Source: Gilliamella apicola | GTDB taxonomy: Bacteria; Pseudomonadota; Gammaproteobacteria; Enterobacterales; Orbaceae | Direction: 5' to 3' | NCBI RefSeq assembly: GCF_003202915.1 | Contig: NZ_QGLP01000004.1 | Location: 1 to 64,000 of the forward strand | DNA length: 64,000 nucleotides | Part shown: piece by piece, positions 29,554 to 38,497 of the stretch | Numbering within the stretch: position 1 is the first letter of the stretch | Layout: every line of letters begins with the position of its first letter | The notes under the pieces: generated by a model | Told to the model about the DNA's origin: nothing | Databases searched by the model: none | The model's input: only the letters and a program-made list of their open reading frames with translations | Position numbers and translations under genes: made by a program

Positions 29554-30873
29554 TTATTTATCAAAACCCGATAGGAATTTTAAATATTCTTCTTTTGTCA
29601 TAAGCGGTTTGTAATTTGTCATTAGGGTTTGAGCAGCTAAAGCGTCATCATAAAGTAAGTCAATAATCGTACAAGCCATCATTTGTGCAGGGCGGATATA
29701 AGCCATCTCTTCATCAAATACGGTATAATCTTTACCATGTAAAATTCCTCTAACCGAACCAATCCAAGGGTGACTTACTGGCATAATATGTGATAGATCA
29801 CCTGTATCTGTACTTCCAGTCATATGTGGTGCGATTGAAACGTTTTCTTTCCCAATTAAATTTTCAGCGTTTTGCTTTAAAAGATCATTAAGTGTTGGGT
29901 TATTATTTAACGGCAGATAACCTGGAAGATCTTTAATTTCACACGTAGCACCAACAGCCATTGCACCAGCTTTTAACGCTTGATTAATTCTTTCATTGGC
30001 ATCAATCATAGCTGGAACATTGCCTGCTCGTACATAACTTTCCATTCTTACATCGCTTGGTATGACATTTACTAAATCACCACCTTGGGTAATAATTGGA
30101 TGGAATCGAATGTAATCTTTTTCTTGAAATGTTTCACGGATAGCATGGACACCCATCATTCCCATCATAGCTGCATTTAACGCATTTACACCAGCGTGAG
30201 GTGCTGCTGCGGCATGGGATGCTTCACCTTTATATTTAATTAGTTTACCAATAAAGCCATTGCTTGTTGTTGAGATTTCAATAAAACCATCTTGACGTTC
30301 ATTTGGTACACTTGTTAAATGTATCTGCAACGCCATATCAACATCATCAAAATCACCACGTGAAATCAATTCTGGTTTGCCACCAATGTATTTGATTTTA
30401 CCTTCTTCAATTAATCGATTGCGATAGGTTATTTCAACATATTCTTCTGCTGGAACAGCAAATGGTACTACATCACCCGCTAAAAATTGCATGGCACCTG
30501 AGTCAATTAGTCCCATAGTGACAGCCATCATATTAGCGATTTGTGCATTATGACCACAACAGTGAGCCGCTCCTGATGTCTCATCGGCAGCTGGATGGTC
30601 GGCACAAATAATTGCATCAAGTTCTCCAATAACTGCGATGCTGTATTTGCTTCCTTTACCGCCTTTAAGACGACCTTTAACACCCGTAAGTGCTAATTTA
30701 TTTTTAAAAGGGACACCTAATTTCTCAAAAGCGTTTTCTACTTTTTTAGCCGTTTTGTGTTCTTTATAGCCAAGCTCTGGTTCGGACCAAATCGCTTCAG
30801 CAATCGATTTGATGTCTGCTTTTCGGTTTGCAATCGCGTCACAAACTTTTTTCTTTAGTTCATCTTTAGTCAT
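29554..30873 (-). CDS. M20 family metal-dependent amidohydrolase
   Basis: The 439-residue protein has the M20D (AbgB/HipO/IAA-amidohydrolase) layout. The N-terminal WSEPELGYKEHKTA, metal ligands in CCGHNAQ (about residue 110), PAEEYVE with the Glu pair (about 147), and a dimerisation lid with GEASHAAAAPHAGVNALNA (His about 220) are present. Such enzymes hydrolyse N-acyl or p-aminobenzoyl conjugates of amino acids or aminoacyl dipeptides. It is the last gene of an operon with two small membrane proteins, which suggests that the operon imports and cleaves a conjugate. The substrate is not determinable from sequence. Confidence 0.85.
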   Translation of the reverse strand: MTKDELKKKVCDAIANRKADIKSIAEAIWSEPELGYKEHKTAKKVENAFEKLGVPFKNKLALTGVKGRLKGGKGSKYSIAVIGELDAIICADHPAADETSGAAHCCGHNAQIANMMAVTMGLIDSGAMQFLAGDVVPFAVPAEEYVEITYRNRLIEEGKIKYIGGKPELISRGDFDDVDMALQIHLTSVPNERQDGFIEISTTSNGFIGKLIKYKGEASHAAAAPHAGVNALNAAMMGMMGVHAIRETFQEKDYIRFHPIITQGGDLVNVIPSDVRMESYVRAGNVPAMIDANERINQALKAGAMAVGATCEIKDLPGYLPLNNNPTLNDLLKQNAENLIGKENVSIAPHMTGSTDTGDLSHIMPVSHPWIGSVRGILHGKDYTVFDEEMAYIRPAQMMACTIIDLLYDDALAAQTLMTNYKPLMTKEEYLKFLSGFDK

Positions 30874-30893
30874 AAATTAAATCCTTATCTAAA

Positions 30894-31343
30894 TTAGATA
30901 ACGCCTTCCCAATGCAAAGTGACTTGAGCTATTAAGGCTGCAAAAATAAACGTACCTGAAAATACTGCTAAAGATACGGGGATAATGCGCCAAGAGATAT
31001 TTTTAAATAGCGCAAGATCTTTACCTATGGCAAGTCCTGCATAAGCAAGTACTGGTGTACATACTGCAAGTAGCGAAACTTGATCTGTAATTGCAACCAA
31101 TTCTTTATGGTATGGGAATATAGGTGAAGAAGCTACAGCTGCAACAACCGATACCCATAAAATTACTGGAAATTTTTTTAATCCGGGTAACTTACTTAGT
31201 AAAAATCCTACAATAGAGATAACAACTAGGACTGCTAAAGCTTCAAGCGACGAAATAATATCAATTTTATAACCCATACTGTTTCCAGCAGCCATAATAA
31301 TGGCGACTAAAATAAGCACAAAAATTGTTTCTAATATCTTCAT
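30894..31343 (-). CDS. Small membrane protein partnering DUF3100 protein
   Basis: A 149-residue protein with about five membrane spans (around 3-22, 30-48, 58-72, 90-108 and 122-142). I do not recognise a named family. It sits 10 bases upstream of the DUF3100 gene's end in the reading direction (DUF3100 first, then this, then the M20 hydrolase), with tight spacing that suggests the two membrane proteins form one split transporter. Its loops carry few charged residues (YPKHEL-like HKEL, KFPVILW). Function is inferred from position only. Confidence 0.65.
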   Translation of the reverse strand: MKILETIFVLILVAIIMAAGNSMGYKIDIISSLEALAVLVVISIVGFLLSKLPGLKKFPVILWVSVVAAVASSPIFPYHKELVAITDQVSLLAVCTPVLAYAGLAIGKDLALFKNISWRIIPVSLAVFSGTFIFAALIAQVTLHWEGVI

Positions 31344-31353
31344 TTTTGGCTCC

Positions 31354-32130
31354 CTATTTATTGCGTCGAAGACGGGCTAACGTGTCATACATAAAAGAAG
31401 CAAAAGGTAAAGAAAAGAGTGTATAAATATATATACCAACCATACCAGACATTAAATTTGCTGTTGTTGCATAAGCGTTAATATTTTCAGATAATTCAGG
31501 ATACAAAGCACTTATCGGGGCAAGTGATGCCGCCATCATGCTTCCACTACCTACGCCAGCTCCCATTGCTAGTGCATATGGGTGAAGAATGTTCAATTGT
31601 GCTATTAAGCTAGCAAGAATACTCATCCAAATTGCACCATAGAGGGTACCGCAGATATACATAGCCATAACGCCACGACCTTCAGGAGAATCAAGTCCAT
31701 ATTTATCTGCAACAATAGCAATATTAGGTTCACGGGCAACAGAGTAGGTTGCACCAACCGCTTCTCGTTTCATTCCTAATAACATTGCTAACGGTAACCC
31801 AAGCAAGATGGTTCCGGCAAAATGCCCTAATTCTTGAAAAATTAGGGCTAGCTTGGCATCTTTTAAAATCATATCAATTTTGGGACCTACAGCTAAACCA
31901 AGTTTTGCAACAAGTAGAATCAATGTAACCATCATCACTAGACTTGCATTTTGCATATTTTTGTTGGTGAGTATTTTTAGTTTAGGTAAGCTAATGATGC
32001 CACCAAAAATCATTGCATATAACATGGGAAAAACGGCAATAATCCATATAAATTGTTTGCCGATAAGCTCACAAATAATTACTACTAAAAAGGCAATTAA
32101 ATGCAATTTATAGTCTTTTAAAACTTCCAT
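31354..32130 (-). CDS. DUF3100 membrane protein, probable transporter subunit
   Basis: The 258-residue protein has about seven membrane spans and recognisable DUF3100 features: LPLAMLLGMKREAVGATYS, REPNIAIVADKYGLDSPEGR and a Gly-rich GAGVGSGSMMAASLAPIS segment. DUF3100 genes are often beside M20 peptidases, as recalled from general experience and as is the case here. The long glycine/serine-rich segment resembles substrate loops of secondary carriers. It follows a nicotinamidase-like gene by 54 bases, and a small membrane protein gene comes next. Confidence 0.75.
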   Translation of the reverse strand: MEVLKDYKLHLIAFLVVIICELIGKQFIWIIAVFPMLYAMIFGGIISLPKLKILTNKNMQNASLVMMVTLILLVAKLGLAVGPKIDMILKDAKLALIFQELGHFAGTILLGLPLAMLLGMKREAVGATYSVAREPNIAIVADKYGLDSPEGRGVMAMYICGTLYGAIWMSILASLIAQLNILHPYALAMGAGVGSGSMMAASLAPISALYPELSENINAYATTANLMSGMVGIYIYTLFSLPFASFMYDTLARLRRNK

Positions 32131-32184
32131 TCTTGCTCCTTCTTATTTTTATCTTTTTTCTCTATACTTCTTACACAACACTTC

Positions 32185-32730
32185 TTATACTACAGTTGCC
32201 CCTAAGGTATTTTGAAAATGTTTTAAAGCCCATTGATGACCAATAGGATCAAAGCTTGCAACTGCATTTTGATGAATAATTATTTTATAACCTAGGTTAT
32301 AGGCGTCTACGGCTGTATGTAGAATGCAAATATCCGTACAAACACCAATTAAATGGATTTCGGTAATATGTCTTTCGCGTAAACGTAGATCGAGATCTGT
32401 ACCACAAAATGCTGAGTAGTGGCGTTTGTTGATCCAGTAAATATTGGTTGAATTTTTATTTCTTTGATAAAGTTGATGTAAATCACCGAATAATTGTTGG
32501 CCAACAGTTCCAACAATATTATGAGGTGGAAAAAGTGCATTTTCAGGGTGATATTCATCGGTCGGATCGTGGGCATCAATTGCCAAAACAATAAATTGAT
32601 TATTTTTAATAAATGATTCAGTTATTTTTAACATTTCGGATTCAATTTGTTGACCGGCTAAACCTGTAGTTAATGCACCATCATCCGCAATGAAATCATT
32701 CGTGTAGTCAATTGAAATTAAAGCTTTCAT
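32185..32730 (-). CDS. Isochorismatase-superfamily hydrolase, nicotinamidase-like
   Basis: The 181-residue cysteine hydrolase has Asp8 in SIDYTNDF, Lys in INKRHYSAFCGTDL (about residue 104) and the nucleophile Cys in GVCTDICILHT (about 131), the complete catalytic triad of the superfamily. The stretch DAHDPTDEYHPENALFPPH resembles the metal-ligand region of nicotinamidases (D..H...H). Amide hydrolysis is therefore likely, perhaps nicotinamide to nicotinate. It leads the DUF3100/M20 operon, so it may instead act on an amide released by or imported with that operon's substrate. Confidence 0.8.
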   Translation of the reverse strand: MKALISIDYTNDFIADDGALTTGLAGQQIESEMLKITESFIKNNQFIVLAIDAHDPTDEYHPENALFPPHNIVGTVGQQLFGDLHQLYQRNKNSTNIYWINKRHYSAFCGTDLDLRLRERHITEIHLIGVCTDICILHTAVDAYNLGYKIIIHQNAVASFDPIGHQWALKHFQNTLGATVV

Positions 32731-33015
32731 ATCAAGTTAATAATATTTAAATAATACTTAAGCTTATTAATAAATATTTGATATTACAAGTTAATAAAGC
32801 AAACATTTTTCAAGTACAACTAAATAATGCGCTTTTTGAATAATTATCCTATTGAATTTAAATAAAATTATAAAAAGCTATATAAGGTAAAATTATTATC
32901 ATAAACCGAGTATAAATAAAATAAATAGTGATTATTTTAAAACATAGTCTTTATACCCTGATAAATTGCTCTATAATAATTATTATTTTCGACAATTGTA
33001 CACAGGATATATTTA
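32731..33015. promoter_or_regulatory. Divergent intergenic region with probable aspS -10 element
   Basis: No gene is visible. A perfect TATAAT lies at 32972-32977, 38 bases before the aspS start, with only a weak TTTATA or TCTTTA for a -35. AGGA about ten bases before ATG 33016 is the ribosome binding site. Confidence 0.4.
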
Positions 33016-34773
33016 ATGAGAACAATTTATTGCGGACAATTAAACGCAAGTTATGTTAATCAAGAAGTTACACTATGTGGATGGGTTAATAAACGCCGAG
33101 ACTTAGGCGGAATGATTTTTATTGATATGCGTGATCGTGAAGGAATTGTGCAAGTTTTTTTTGATCCTGATTATCCGCAAGCATATCAATTAGCTGGCGA
33201 GTTACGTAATGAATTTTGTATTCAAATTAAAGGAAAGGTAAGAGCCAGACCTGAAGGTCAAATTAATAAAGATATGTCAACCGGTGAAGTTGAAATTTTA
33301 GCGACGGAACTTACTATTTTCAATCGTAGTGATGTATTACCTCTCGATTTTAATCAAAATAATAGTGAAGAACAGCGGTTAAAATATCGATATATAGATT
33401 TACGCCGCCAAGAAATGACCTCTATCTTTAAAACTCGCGCACAAATTACTGCATTTGTTCGTTCATTTATGAATGAGAATGGCTTTTTAGATATTGAAAC
33501 CCCAATGTTAACTAAAGCGACGCCAGAAGGTGCTCGTGATTACCTTGTTCCAAGTCGAGTTCATAACGGTGAGTTTTATGCACTCCCTCAATCTCCACAA
33601 CTGTTTAAACAGTTACTGATGATGTCTGGCTTTGATCGTTATTATCAAATTGTTAAATGTTTTCGTGATGAAGATTTACGAGCCGATCGTCAGCCAGAAT
33701 TTACACAGATAGATGTTGAAACTTCATTTATGACAGCCGAACAAGTGCGTGAAATCATGGAAAAAATGATAAGTGAACTTTGGTTGCATGTTAAAAATGT
33801 TGATTTAGGTAAATTCCCAATTATAACTTTTAGCGAGGCAATGCGTCGTTACGGTAGTGATAAGCCAGATCTACGTAATCCGCTTGAAATTATCGATGTG
33901 GCTGATTTGGTCAAAGATGTCGATTTTAAAGTATTTTCAACTCCAGCAAATGATCCAAAAGGTCGAGTAGCGTTACTTTGCGTGCCAAATGGTGCTCAAT
34001 TAACACGTAAACAGTTAGACGAATATACGCAGTTTATTTCTGTTTATGGTGCAAAAGGTATGGCTTGGATCAAAGTCAATGAACGCAGTAAAGGTTTAGA
34101 AGGTGTACAAAGTCCAATCTCTAAATTCTTTAATAAATCGCAAATGGAAGCGTTGCTAAACCGGGCTAATGCGAAAGATGGTGATATTTTATTATTTGGT
34201 GCTGATAGCTATAAAGTTGTTAGTGATGCATTAGGTGCATTACGTTTGAAAGTTGGCAAGGATTTAGGTCTCACAGATGAAAACAAATGGGCGGTACTTT
34301 GGGTCGTTGATTTCCCTATGTTTGAAGAAACAGATGAAGGTTTAAGTGCTATGCACCATCCGTTCACCTCTCCAAAAGATTTCACGCCAGAGCAATTGAT
34401 GACTAATCCTGAAAATGCAGTAGCAAATGCTTATGATATGGTAATCAATGGTTATGAAGTTGGTGGTGGCTCTGTACGTATTCATCGTAGCGAAATGCAG
34501 CAAGCTGTCTTTTCAATTTTAGGCATAAATGAACATGATCAGCGTGAAAAATTTGGCTTCCTGCTTGATGCATTAAAATATGGTACGCCACCACATGCTG
34601 GTTTAGCTTTTGGTTTAGATAGATTAACTATGCTATTAACAGGAACGGACAATATTCGTGATGTTATTGCCTTTCCGAAAACAACTGCTGCAACATGTCT
34701 ATTAACCGATGCACCTAGTCCCGCAAATCCTGCTGCTTTAATGGAATTAGGCATTGAAGTAAGCGAAAAGTAA
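33016..34773 (+). CDS. aspS: Aspartate--tRNA ligase
   Basis: The 585-residue class II synthetase matches E. coli AspS (590). It has an N-terminal OB-fold anticodon-binding domain (about 1-105), motif 2 [14 protein letters not shown] (about 217-230), a GAD insertion (about 290-405) typical of bacterial enzymes, and motif 3 [12 protein letters not shown] (about 533). It charges tRNA-Asp, and a tRNA-Asp gene lies in this window at 509. It is followed by nudB, as in E. coli. Confidence 0.97.
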   Translation: MRTIYCGQLNASYVNQEVTLCGWVNKRRDLGGMIFIDMRDREGIVQVFFDPDYPQAYQLAGELRNEFCIQIKGKVRARPEGQINKDMSTGEVEILATELTIFNRSDVLPLDFNQNNSEEQRLKYRYIDLRRQEMTSIFKTRAQITAFVRSFMNENGFLDIETPMLTKATPEGARDYLVPSRVHNGEFYALPQSPQLFKQLLMMSGFDRYYQIVKCFRDEDLRADRQPEFTQIDVETSFMTAEQVREIMEKMISELWLHVKNVDLGKFPIITFSEAMRRYGSDKPDLRNPLEIIDVADLVKDVDFKVFSTPANDPKGRVALLCVPNGAQLTRKQLDEYTQFISVYGAKGMAWIKVNERSKGLEGVQSPISKFFNKSQMEALLNRANAKDGDILLFGADSYKVVSDALGALRLKVGKDLGLTDENKWAVLWVVDFPMFEETDEGLSAMHHPFTSPKDFTPEQLMTNPENAVANAYDMVINGYEVGGGSVRIHRSEMQQAVFSILGINEHDQREKFGFLLDALKYGTPPHAGLAFGLDRLTMLLTGTDNIRDVIAFPKTTAATCLLTDAPSPANPAALMELGIEVSEK

Positions 34774-34783
34774 CGGTATTTAT

Positions 34784-35251
34784 ATGCAAAAATATAAGAA
34801 CCCAGAGTCAGTATTAGTTGTTATTTATTGTAAACGGACTTTGCGTGTTCTTATGTTGCAGCGTAAGGATGAGCCTAATTTTTGGCAATCAGTTACAGGT
34901 AGTATGGAAGATAATGAATCACCTATAGATACGGCAATTCGTGAAGTTTTTGAAGAAACCGGTATAGATATTAATGGAAAAAATCTTAAATTAATTGATG
35001 TAAAACATGTAGTTGAGTTTGAAATTTTTCCTCAGTTTCGATATCGATATGCACCAGAAGTAAAGATAAATAAAGAACATTGGTTTTATTTACCTCTTAA
35101 TGATGAAATAATACCTGTACTTACTGAACATTTATCTTATCAATGGTTAACTATAAAAAATGCCGCCAATATTACTTTATCGCCAAATAATTGTGAGGCA
35201 ATAAGTAAAATTGATTCAATTGATGGATTTAATTTGAGGAATTTAAAATGA
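34784..35251 (+). CDS. nudB: Dihydroneopterin triphosphate diphosphatase NudB
   Basis: The 155-residue Nudix hydrolase has a canonical Nudix box from GSMEDNES to REVFEETGI (about residues 41-63) in which all fixed positions (G-x5-E-x7-REVxEExG) are kept. VEFEIFPQFRYRYAPEV matches E. coli NudB, and the aspS-nudB order is the enterobacterial one. It removes pyrophosphate from dihydroneopterin triphosphate in folate synthesis. It starts 10 bases after aspS and overlaps the next gene by four bases (ATGA). Confidence 0.92.
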   Translation: MQKYKNPESVLVVIYCKRTLRVLMLQRKDEPNFWQSVTGSMEDNESPIDTAIREVFEETGIDINGKNLKLIDVKHVVEFEIFPQFRYRYAPEVKINKEHWFYLPLNDEIIPVLTEHLSYQWLTIKNAANITLSPNNCEAISKIDSIDGFNLRNLK

Positions 35252-35664
35252 AACTTAACCATTATTTTATTTTGTTATCTAGTCTATTTTTTTTCGTATC
35301 AAATAGTCATGCTGACATTAATATCAATAAATGTAAAGCTAACGAAGGTGAATATGTCATTTTTGATGAATATGATTCACAAATAGCCGAAAAAATTATT
35401 GAACATATATTACATAATCAACCAGAAAAGCGTGAAAGTAGCATCATTAAAATATTTGCTAATGAAAATAGTGATGATCGAAATTACTGGTTATCTTCTT
35501 TCCAATTCGATGACCAGACGCATCAATATCTTTTTTATCAGGTAGATACTGATAATTTTATTGAAATCGATCGAGACCAATTTGAAGATTTATTACCTAG
35601 CATTGTTGAGTGTAATCAAAATAAACAAACACCTATTTATAGTGAAAATTTTGATGAAGACTAA
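35248..35664 (+). CDS. Small secreted protein of unknown function
   Basis: A 138-residue protein with a clear signal peptide (hydrophobic 8-21, cleavage near SHA-D, about residue 24). The mature part is acidic and contains two cysteines (NKCKAN near its start and VECNQN near its end) that could form a disulfide. I recognise no family. Its ATG overlaps the nudB stop (ATGA), so it is translated with the aspS-nudB transcript, an unexpected partner for a periplasmic protein. In E. coli this position is taken by yebC and ruvC. Confidence 0.7.
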   Translation: MKLNHYFILLSSLFFFVSNSHADININKCKANEGEYVIFDEYDSQIAEKIIEHILHNQPEKRESSIIKIFANENSDDRNYWLSSFQFDDQTHQYLFYQVDTDNFIEIDRDQFEDLLPSIVECNQNKQTPIYSENFDED

Positions 35665-35757
35665 CTGGTGTATCGTAGAAATAATTGTCTAGGGGATTAA
35701 AAATTACCTTTATGTTTATTTAAGAAACGGTAAATAAGTAATAGAGAGTGTTAATAA

Positions 35758-37221
35758 ATGAACTTTTCAGATTTTCGCGAATTTTTAGATTATCTTGAAC
35801 AGCATGGAGAATTAAAACGTATTACTTATCCAGTTAACCCTTATCTTGAAATGACCGAAATAGCTGATAGAGTCTTACGTTCACAAGGTCCAGCATTATT
35901 ATTTGAAAACCCTATAGGTTATGACATTCCTGTACTGTGTAATCTTTTCGGTACGGCTAAACGAGTCGCTATGGCTATGGGGCGAGAAGAAACCACAGAG
36001 TTGCGAGAAATTGGCGAATTACTCGCTTTTTTACGAGAGCCTGAACCACCTAAAGGTATTCGACAATTTTTTAATGTTCTGCCTAAATATAAACAAGTTC
36101 TCAATATGCCGGTAAAACGTCGGTCTTCAGCACCTTGTCAGGAATTAATTTTTAAAGATGATGAGGTCGATTTAAGACAATTACCTATTATGCATTGCTG
36201 GCCAGGAGATGTAGCTCCACTATTAACTTGGGGCTTAACTATCACTAAGGGGCCGTATAAAGATCGTCAGAATATCGGTGTTTACCGCTTACAACTATTA
36301 GGTAAAAATAAATTAATTATGCGGTGGTTGTCACATCGCGGTGGGGCGCTTGATTTTGCTGAATGGCAACAAGCACATCCAAATGAAAATTTTCAGGTTA
36401 GTATCGCAATTGGCGCAGATCCTGCTACTATATTAAGTGCAGTTACTCCGATACCGGATACGTTATCAGAATACGCTTTTGCAGGATTGTTACGAAACAG
36501 TCGAACTGAAGTTATTAAATCATTATCAAATGAATTAGAAGTGCCAACGACAGCTGAAATTATTCTCGAAGGTTATATCGATCCCAACGAACTAGCTGTT
36601 GAAGGCCCTTATGGTGATCATACTGGTTACTATAATGAAGTTGAAAAATTTGCAGTGTTCACGGTGACTCATTTAACTAGACGCAAAGATGCTATTTATC
36701 ATTCCACTTATACTGGTCGGCCACCAGATGAACCAGCAGTCATGGGACTTGCATTAAATGAAGTGTTTATTCCAATTTTGCAAAAACAATTTCCTGAGAT
36801 TGTGGATTTTTATCTCCCACCAGAGGGATGTTCATACCGGATTGCTATTGTCACAATCAAAAAACAATATCCAGGACATGCAAAAAGAGTCATGATGGGA
36901 GTATGGTCCTATTTAAGACAATTTATGTATACTAAATTTATTATCGTTTGTGATGATGATATTAATGCAAGGGATTGGAAAGATGTTATGTGGGCTGTTT
37001 CGACAAGAATGGATCCACATAGAGATACGATATTTGTTGATAATACTCCAATTGATTATCTAGACTTCGCTTCGCCAGTGTCTGGTTTAGGGTCTAAAAT
37101 GGGATTGGATGCCACAAATAAGTGGCAGGGTGAAACAAATCGAGAATGGGGAAAGATTATTGCTAAAGATGAAAAAGTGGTAGCCCATGTCGATGAAATT
37201 TGGAATCAACTTGGTTTGTAA
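35758..37221 (+). CDS. ubiD: 3-polyprenyl-4-hydroxybenzoate decarboxylase UbiD
   Basis: The 487-residue protein aligns along its whole length with E. coli UbiD (497). It has [40 protein letters not shown], the prenyl-FMN/metal region [26 protein letters not shown] and [18 protein letters not shown]. It decarboxylates the ubiquinone precursor using prenylated FMN made by UbiX. No ubiX is in the window. It is separated from the upstream gene by 93 bases and probably has its own promoter. Confidence 0.96.
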   Translation: MNFSDFREFLDYLEQHGELKRITYPVNPYLEMTEIADRVLRSQGPALLFENPIGYDIPVLCNLFGTAKRVAMAMGREETTELREIGELLAFLREPEPPKGIRQFFNVLPKYKQVLNMPVKRRSSAPCQELIFKDDEVDLRQLPIMHCWPGDVAPLLTWGLTITKGPYKDRQNIGVYRLQLLGKNKLIMRWLSHRGGALDFAEWQQAHPNENFQVSIAIGADPATILSAVTPIPDTLSEYAFAGLLRNSRTEVIKSLSNELEVPTTAEIILEGYIDPNELAVEGPYGDHTGYYNEVEKFAVFTVTHLTRRKDAIYHSTYTGRPPDEPAVMGLALNEVFIPILQKQFPEIVDFYLPPEGCSYRIAIVTIKKQYPGHAKRVMMGVWSYLRQFMYTKFIIVCDDDINARDWKDVMWAVSTRMDPHRDTIFVDNTPIDYLDFASPVSGLGSKMGLDATNKWQGETNREWGKIIAKDEKVVAHVDEIWNQLGL

Positions 37222-37260
37222 TCCGCTTAATTAAACGGTGGATTACCATAGATTACCATG
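37218..37260. repeat. Hairpin and tandem decamer after ubiD
   Basis: GTAATCC (37218-37224) pairs with GGATTAC (37240-37246), and a 10-base unit GATTACCATA/G occurs twice in tandem at 37241-37260. No T run follows, so it is a weak candidate for transcript-end structure. Confidence 0.4.
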
Positions 37261-37412
37261 AGCCTAACTTAACGATTTAAATATATTGGCAATGCATAAA
37301 AACATTAATTTTCAATTAAATAATGAAAAAAAGTGAATTTTGAAAAACAAAACTATTCCCTTTTTAATCAATTATGTATAATTATTGTTAATACTATGGC
37401 GTTTAAACAATT

Positions 37413-38486
37413 ATGAAAAAACTTCAAATTATATTGTTGTTGATGTTATCTGTCTCTTGTGGAGCAATGGCAAGTGAAGATAAAACACAACCAAATACCG
37501 AATTAAAAGTAAGTGATCCTAGTTCGTTAATCCCTTCTTTGCTACTTTCTGCTGAAAAAGGCGATATGCAGTCTCAATACACGTTAGCAACAATTTATAA
37601 ACAAGGATTAGGTATTGAAGTCAATGATCAAAGAGCATTCTTTTGGTTCAGAAAAGCCGCCGAACAAGGTTTAGATAAAGCTCAGAATAATTTAGCATTT
37701 ATGTATCAAAATGGTTTAGGAACTAAAGCTGATTTATCGCAAGCATTCAGATTTTTTAAATTAGCTGCCGATCAAAATTATGCTTTAGCTAAATATAATT
37801 TAGCTTTGATGTATAAAAATGGTGAAGGTGTAAAAAAAAATACGCCAGCTGCGATTGATTATTTTACCCAAGCCGGTGATCAAGGTATTTATAATGCTTA
37901 TTTGAATCTAGGCATAATGTACTTTTTTGGGGATGGCGTTGAAAAAGATCGTATGCTAGCGGCAGATTGGTTTAGTAAAGCAGCAAGAGACAATAATCCA
38001 GAGGCACAATATTATCTAGGATTAATGTCTCAAGAAGGTGATGGTTTAACGCAAGATAGTGTTGCAGCTGTTTATTTTTACACTCAAGCTGCACAACGTG
38101 GCTATGTGCTAGCAATGTATAATTTAGGCATTATGTATGCAACAGGTACAGGAACAAAACCAGATAACTCTCAAGCTGCCTATTGGTTTAATAAAGCAGC
38201 AGAAGGTGGTAATGCTGATGCTCAATATAACATAGCAGTTATGTATGATGTTGGTGGTGGTGTGCCTAAAGATATATCAAAAGCAATAGAATGGTATACT
38301 AAAGCAGCTCAACAAGGAAATGTTGATGCGCAATATAATCTAGCGGTTAAATATCTTGAAGGCGAAGGCGTTAAACAAAATAATAACCTAGCGATTTATT
38401 GGTTTACTCAAGCCAGCCAGCAAGGTGATGAGGATGCGCAGGCCTATTTAAAAGAGCTTTCTCAACAAAATGAAAAGGGCGAATAA
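37413..38486 (+). CDS. Periplasmic Sel1-repeat protein
   Basis: The 357-residue protein has a signal peptide (cleavage after AMA, about residue 20) followed by eight full 36-residue Sel1-like repeats (about 47-334) and a partial ninth. Each has the pattern A..G...AQYNLA.MY..G.GV..D...A..WF.KAA. Sel1 repeats form solenoids that bind protein partners; in bacteria they occur in envelope-stress, exopolysaccharide and host-interaction proteins. No partner is evident from neighbours. The stop codon lies inside the loop of the terminator hairpin. Confidence 0.85.
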   Translation: MKKLQIILLLMLSVSCGAMASEDKTQPNTELKVSDPSSLIPSLLLSAEKGDMQSQYTLATIYKQGLGIEVNDQRAFFWFRKAAEQGLDKAQNNLAFMYQNGLGTKADLSQAFRFFKLAADQNYALAKYNLALMYKNGEGVKKNTPAAIDYFTQAGDQGIYNAYLNLGIMYFFGDGVEKDRMLAADWFSKAARDNNPEAQYYLGLMSQEGDGLTQDSVAAVYFYTQAAQRGYVLAMYNLGIMYATGTGTKPDNSQAAYWFNKAAEGGNADAQYNIAVMYDVGGGVPKDISKAIEWYTKAAQQGNVDAQYNLAVKYLEGEGVKQNNNLAIYWFTQASQQGDEDAQAYLKELSQQNEKGE

Positions 38487-38496
38487 GCCCTTTTTT
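38473..38496. terminator. Terminator shared by Sel1-repeat gene and ppc
   Basis: AAAAGGGC (38473-38480), loop GAATAA, GCCCTTTT (38487-38494) with a T run to 38496. The left arm overlaps the last codons of the Sel1 gene. The A-rich left side gives a T run on the minus strand too, although on that side it lies inside the Sel1 gene. Confidence 0.85.
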
Positions 38497-38497
38497 A

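Noticed and set aside
37241-37260. Tandem decamer as the start of a CRISPR array
   Set aside because: Only two adjacent 10-base copies, without spacers or cas genes.
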